Assembly (NCBI GenBank): GCA_013373635.1
Contig: JABXHN010000003.1
Coordinates: 124,001 to 188,000, forward strand
Direction of reading: 5' to 3'
DNA: 64,000 bases
From: Flavobacteriaceae bacterium
GTDB lineage: Bacteria > Bacteroidota > Bacteroidia > Flavobacteriales > Flavobacteriaceae
In this document: positions 62,628-64,000 of the stretch, piece after piece
How the letters are laid out: each line of letters begins with the position of its first letter
How positions within the stretch are numbered: position 1 is the first letter of the stretch
Notes under the pieces: model-generated
The model's database searches: none
What the model was told of the DNA's origin: nothing
What the model saw: only the letters and a program-made list of their open reading frames with translations
Made by a program: the position numbers and the translations under genes

Positions 62628-63194
62628 TTACTCCTTGATGCGTTCCATATACGCACCCTTTTCAGTATCCACTTTAATCTTATCTCCTTCGTTGATAAAT
62701 AGAGGGACATTGATGGTCGCTCCTGTTTCAACTGTAGCAGGTTTAGTGGCATTTGTAGCGGTATTTCCTTTTACTCCAGGTTCTGTATAGGTTACTTCTA
62801 AAATTACTGAAGCAGGCATTTCAACTGAAAGAGGAGCTTGATCCTCTGCGTTAAACATGATTTTTACCACATCCCCTTCTTTGATTAAATCTGGACGATC
62901 TAATGCTGTTTCTGGAAGCTCGATTTGATTGTAATCATCCACATTCATAAAGTGATAGGTATTTCCCTCTGGGTATAAAAATTGATACGAACGAGTCTCC
63001 ACACGTACGTCCTCAATTTTATGTCCAGCTGAAAAGGTATTGTCTAATACTTTTCCATTTGAAATACTTCTTAGTTTTGTTCTTACAAAAGCAGGACCCT
63101 TTCCTGGTTTTACGTGTAAGAATTCAATGATTTTGTAGATGTCGTTATTGTAACGAATGCACAATCCTTTTCTGATATCTGATGTACTTGCCAT
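62628..63194 (-). CDS. efp: translation elongation factor P
   Basis: 188 residues in three beta-barrel domains. VKPGKGPAFVRTKLRS near 28-43 carries the tip Lys (PGKG) that reaches the peptidyl-transferase centre and may be modified; MNVDDYNQIELP and GDKIKVDTEKGAYMERIKE (second OB domain end) fit the family. EF-P relieves ribosome stalling at polyproline. Starts two bases after the lpxA stop, hence one transcript. Confidence 0.96.
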   Translation of the reverse strand: MASTSDIRKGLCIRYNNDIYKIIEFLHVKPGKGPAFVRTKLRSISNGKVLDNTFSAGHKIEDVRVETRSYQFLYPEGNTYHFMNVDDYNQIELPETALDRPDLIKEGDVVKIMFNAEDQAPLSVEMPASVILEVTYTEPGVKGNTATNATKPATVETGATINVPLFINEGDKIKVDTEKGAYMERIKE

Positions 63195-63196
63195 AA

Positions 63197-63982
63197 TTAT
63201 GAATTACTTATATATCCTTTCATAATACCTCGTTTGGAATCTTTTACAAAGAGAATAATCTCATCTCTTTCTGGTGTCGCTTCCATTTCAGCCTCAATGA
63301 TTTGAATAGCTTGGGTATTGTTATAATTTTTCTGGTATAAAATTCTGTAAATGTTTTGAATTTCTCTAATTTTTTCTGGACTATATCCATTTCTTCTTAG
63401 TCCAACTGAGTTGATTCCCGCAAAAGACAAAGGCTCTCTAGCTGCTTTCACATATGGTGGAACATCTTTTCTAACAAGAGATCCTCCTGTGACAAAAGAA
63501 AAACTTCCTATGGTCACAAACTGATGAACTGCTACAAGGCCTGCCATCACAACATTGTTCCCAACAGATACATGTCCTGCAAGTGTTGAGTTATTAGAAA
63601 AAATACAATTGTCTCCTATAGAACAATCGTGAGCAACGTGACAATAAGCCATGATGAGGCAATTTTTACCAATAACGGTCTTCATACGGTCAGTAGTACC
63701 TTTATTAATAGTCACACATTCTCTAATGGTCACATTGTCTCCAATTTCAACAGTAGTATCTTCTCCATTGTATTTTAAGTCCTGTGGAGGTGCTGAAATA
63801 ACAGCCCCCGGAAAAATATTGCAATTTTTACCAATACGTGCCCCTTCCATGATCGTAACATTGGATCCGATCCAAGTCCCTTCACCAATTACTACATTAT
63901 TACTAATAGTTGTAAAAGGTTCAATTACTACGTTCTTAGCAATTTTTGCACCGGGGTGCACATAGGCTAAAGGTTGATTCAT
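63197..63982 (-). CDS. lpxA: UDP-N-acetylglucosamine O-acyltransferase
   Basis: 261 residues. A left-handed beta helix of hexapeptide repeats (VVIEPFTTISNNVVIGEGTW onward) fills the first ~185 residues, with the catalytic His in YCHVAHDCSIGDNC near 125. A helical C-terminus follows (KIREIQNIYRILYQKNYN). It adds the 3-hydroxyacyl chain to UDP-GlcNAc, the first step of lipid A synthesis. An in-frame stop at 63984-63986 just upstream, preceded by codons for Ser-Lys-Lys-Gln, may be the end of another gene (lpxC-fabZ is usual there), but too little is visible to call it. Confidence 0.96.
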   Translation of the reverse strand: MNQPLAYVHPGAKIAKNVVIEPFTTISNNVVIGEGTWIGSNVTIMEGARIGKNCNIFPGAVISAPPQDLKYNGEDTTVEIGDNVTIRECVTINKGTTDRMKTVIGKNCLIMAYCHVAHDCSIGDNCIFSNNSTLAGHVSVGNNVVMAGLVAVHQFVTIGSFSFVTGGSLVRKDVPPYVKAAREPLSFAGINSVGLRRNGYSPEKIREIQNIYRILYQKNYNNTQAIQIIEAEMEATPERDEIILFVKDSKRGIMKGYISNS

Positions 63983-64000
63983 ATTATTGTTTTTTTGAGA

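Noticed and set aside
1-64000. tRNA, rRNA, CRISPR arrays, insertion sequences
   Set aside because: I looked for TTCGA-type T-loops, repeated spacers, transposase motifs and terminal repeats and found none; small RNAs cannot be excluded by eye.

Overview
The window is an AT-rich, densely coded chromosomal segment of a Bacteroidota bacterium, almost certainly a member of the Flavobacteriaceae. The reasons are the gene repertoire (E1 dehydrogenases with fused alpha and beta subunits, DUF4369/TlpA-type lipoprotein, flavobacterial-type HolA, UvrD and MutS2-like proteins, a HisIE/HisB-fused his operon), the many exported lipoproteins, and intergenic promoters of the Bacteroidota type (TTTG or TTG about 17-21 nt before TAnnTTTG) with no consistent Shine-Dalgarno sequences. 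I cannot name the genus. No rRNA, tRNA, CRISPR, insertion sequence, prophage or integron was seen; this is core genome plus a small metal-efflux locus.

Layout. 1-7.4 kb: end of an M20 amidohydrolase, uvrD helicase, Sua5/YrdC protein, OmpA-like lipoprotein, GT2 glycosyltransferase, a lone HsdR-N-like nuclease-fold protein, holA and DoxX. 7.4-19.4 kb: a fused E1 dehydrogenase, then the operon uvrA - LOG protein - pseudo-M1/beta-barrel protein, divergent from a self-cleaving (LexA/CI-type) repressor; then gamma-glutamyltransferase and ACP phosphodiesterase. 19.5-34.6 kb: glmM, an LpxL-type acyltransferase, rhomboid protease, TlpA-like lipoprotein, FAD/Fe-S oxidoreductase, aroC, a dicarboxylate symporter, DCC protein, a MutS2-like protein, ung, nucleoside phosphorylase, SUI1/YciH and a 2OG-Fe(II) oxygenase. 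34.6-42.2 kb: a second fused E1, then a heavy-metal RND efflux locus (His-rich exported protein, CzcA-like pump, adaptor) and a PepSY-type membrane protein. 42.2-52.8 kb: M14 carboxypeptidase, peptidoglycan amidase, serine beta-lactamase-like hydrolase, a tightly packed helicase - glycosyltransferase - menB cluster, M19 dipeptidase, TruA-like enzyme, DUF2461 protein and a small membrane protein. 52.8-59.9 kb: a complete histidine operon hisGDCBHAF(IE), preceded by a leader peptide and attenuator. 60-64 kb: SPFH protein, fabG, sucD, efp and lpxA.

Most notable observations. (1) The his operon is preceded by a 17-codon reading frame, MKKTHSHHHIVNYFQTR, then a strong terminator hairpin whose 5' arm can instead pair with the last codons of the leader: a textbook ribosome-stalling histidine attenuator, here in a flavobacterium. 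(2) The repressor divergent to uvrA keeps every residue needed for self-cleavage (Ala99-Gly100, Ser138, Lys177), and two TTGGAA-N3-TTCCAA-type sites lie upstream of it, one covering its -33 box: a candidate SOS-like damage switch in a phylum where canonical LexA is often missing. (3) The uvrA operon ends in a protein with an M1-aminopeptidase fold that has lost its catalytic residues and carries a C-terminal outer-membrane barrel. (4) Seven of eleven convergent gene pairs overlap by exactly 4 nt at their stop codons, and only one pair has a visible terminator.
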